From an uncultured Porphyromonadaceae bacterium (GTDB lineage: Bacteria; Bacteroidota; Bacteroidia; Bacteroidales; Muribaculaceae): DNA of 6,978 nucleotides. Below are positions 6,946 through 6,978 of this stretch, one piece after another. The notes below the pieces were generated by a model. It saw only the letters and a program-made list of their open reading frames with translations. It was not told the DNA's origin and did no database searches. The position numbers were made by a program, and so were the translations under genes. The DNA lies in assembly GCA_947176545.1 (NCBI GenBank), contig CAMWRB010000062.1, positions 1 through 6,978 on the forward strand, written 5' to 3'. The number at the start of each line of letters is the position of its first letter. The first letter of the stretch is position 1.

Positions 6946-6978
6946 TAAAAAATCCGTCAAAATGCCAAATAAACATAG

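Noticed and set aside
6962..6978. Plus-strand ATG with an open frame to the right edge
   Set aside because: Only five codons and two bases are visible, so nothing distinguishes a divergent gene start from chance in AT-rich DNA.

Overview
This window is a stretch of conserved core metabolism from a member of the Bacteroidota, most likely Bacteroidales. All confident genes lie on the minus strand. They are the complete six-subunit operon for the Na+-translocating NADH:quinone oxidoreductase (Na+-NQR), nqrA to nqrF, followed by the first part of glyA (serine hydroxymethyltransferase), which runs off the left edge. The phylum call rests on three things. The two promoters I can see match the Bacteroidota consensus (TTTG or TTG, about 20 nt, then TAnnTTTG). 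None of the gene starts has a clear Shine-Dalgarno sequence. The proteins resemble Bacteroidota versions of these families. A family-level placement (for example Muribaculaceae) would be a guess.

Layout, in the direction of transcription (right to left). Positions 6889-6978 are an AT-rich upstream region with a promoter (6915-6945). nqrA is 5476-6888, nqrB 4237-5451, nqrC 3509-4240, nqrD 2898-3512, nqrE 2270-2884 and nqrF 978-2264. The genes are tightly packed: nqrB/nqrC and nqrC/nqrD overlap by 4 bp (ATGA), and the other gaps are 24, 13 and 5 bp. A 231-bp intergenic region (747-977) holds a possible terminator hairpin and a well-formed glyA promoter (809-840). glyA occupies 746 to the left edge, with 248 codons visible.

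How the genes work together: NqrF takes electrons from NADH through FAD and a [2Fe-2S] cluster. Electrons then pass through an iron-sulfur/iron site held by cysteines of NqrD and NqrE, to covalent FMN on NqrC, covalent FMN and riboflavin in NqrB, and finally quinone (menaquinone is expected here) at the NqrA/NqrB interface, while Na+ is exported. The flavin transferase ApbE, needed to attach the FMNs, is not in this window. GlyA makes glycine and one-carbon units from serine and is functionally unrelated. It appears to be a separate transcription unit.

I found no mobile element, CRISPR array, RNA gene, defence system or obviously new system. The items most worth checking are small: a non-consensus FMN attachment motif in NqrC, a misleading in-frame upstream start for nqrA that lies inside promoter DNA, and a matched pair of promoters.
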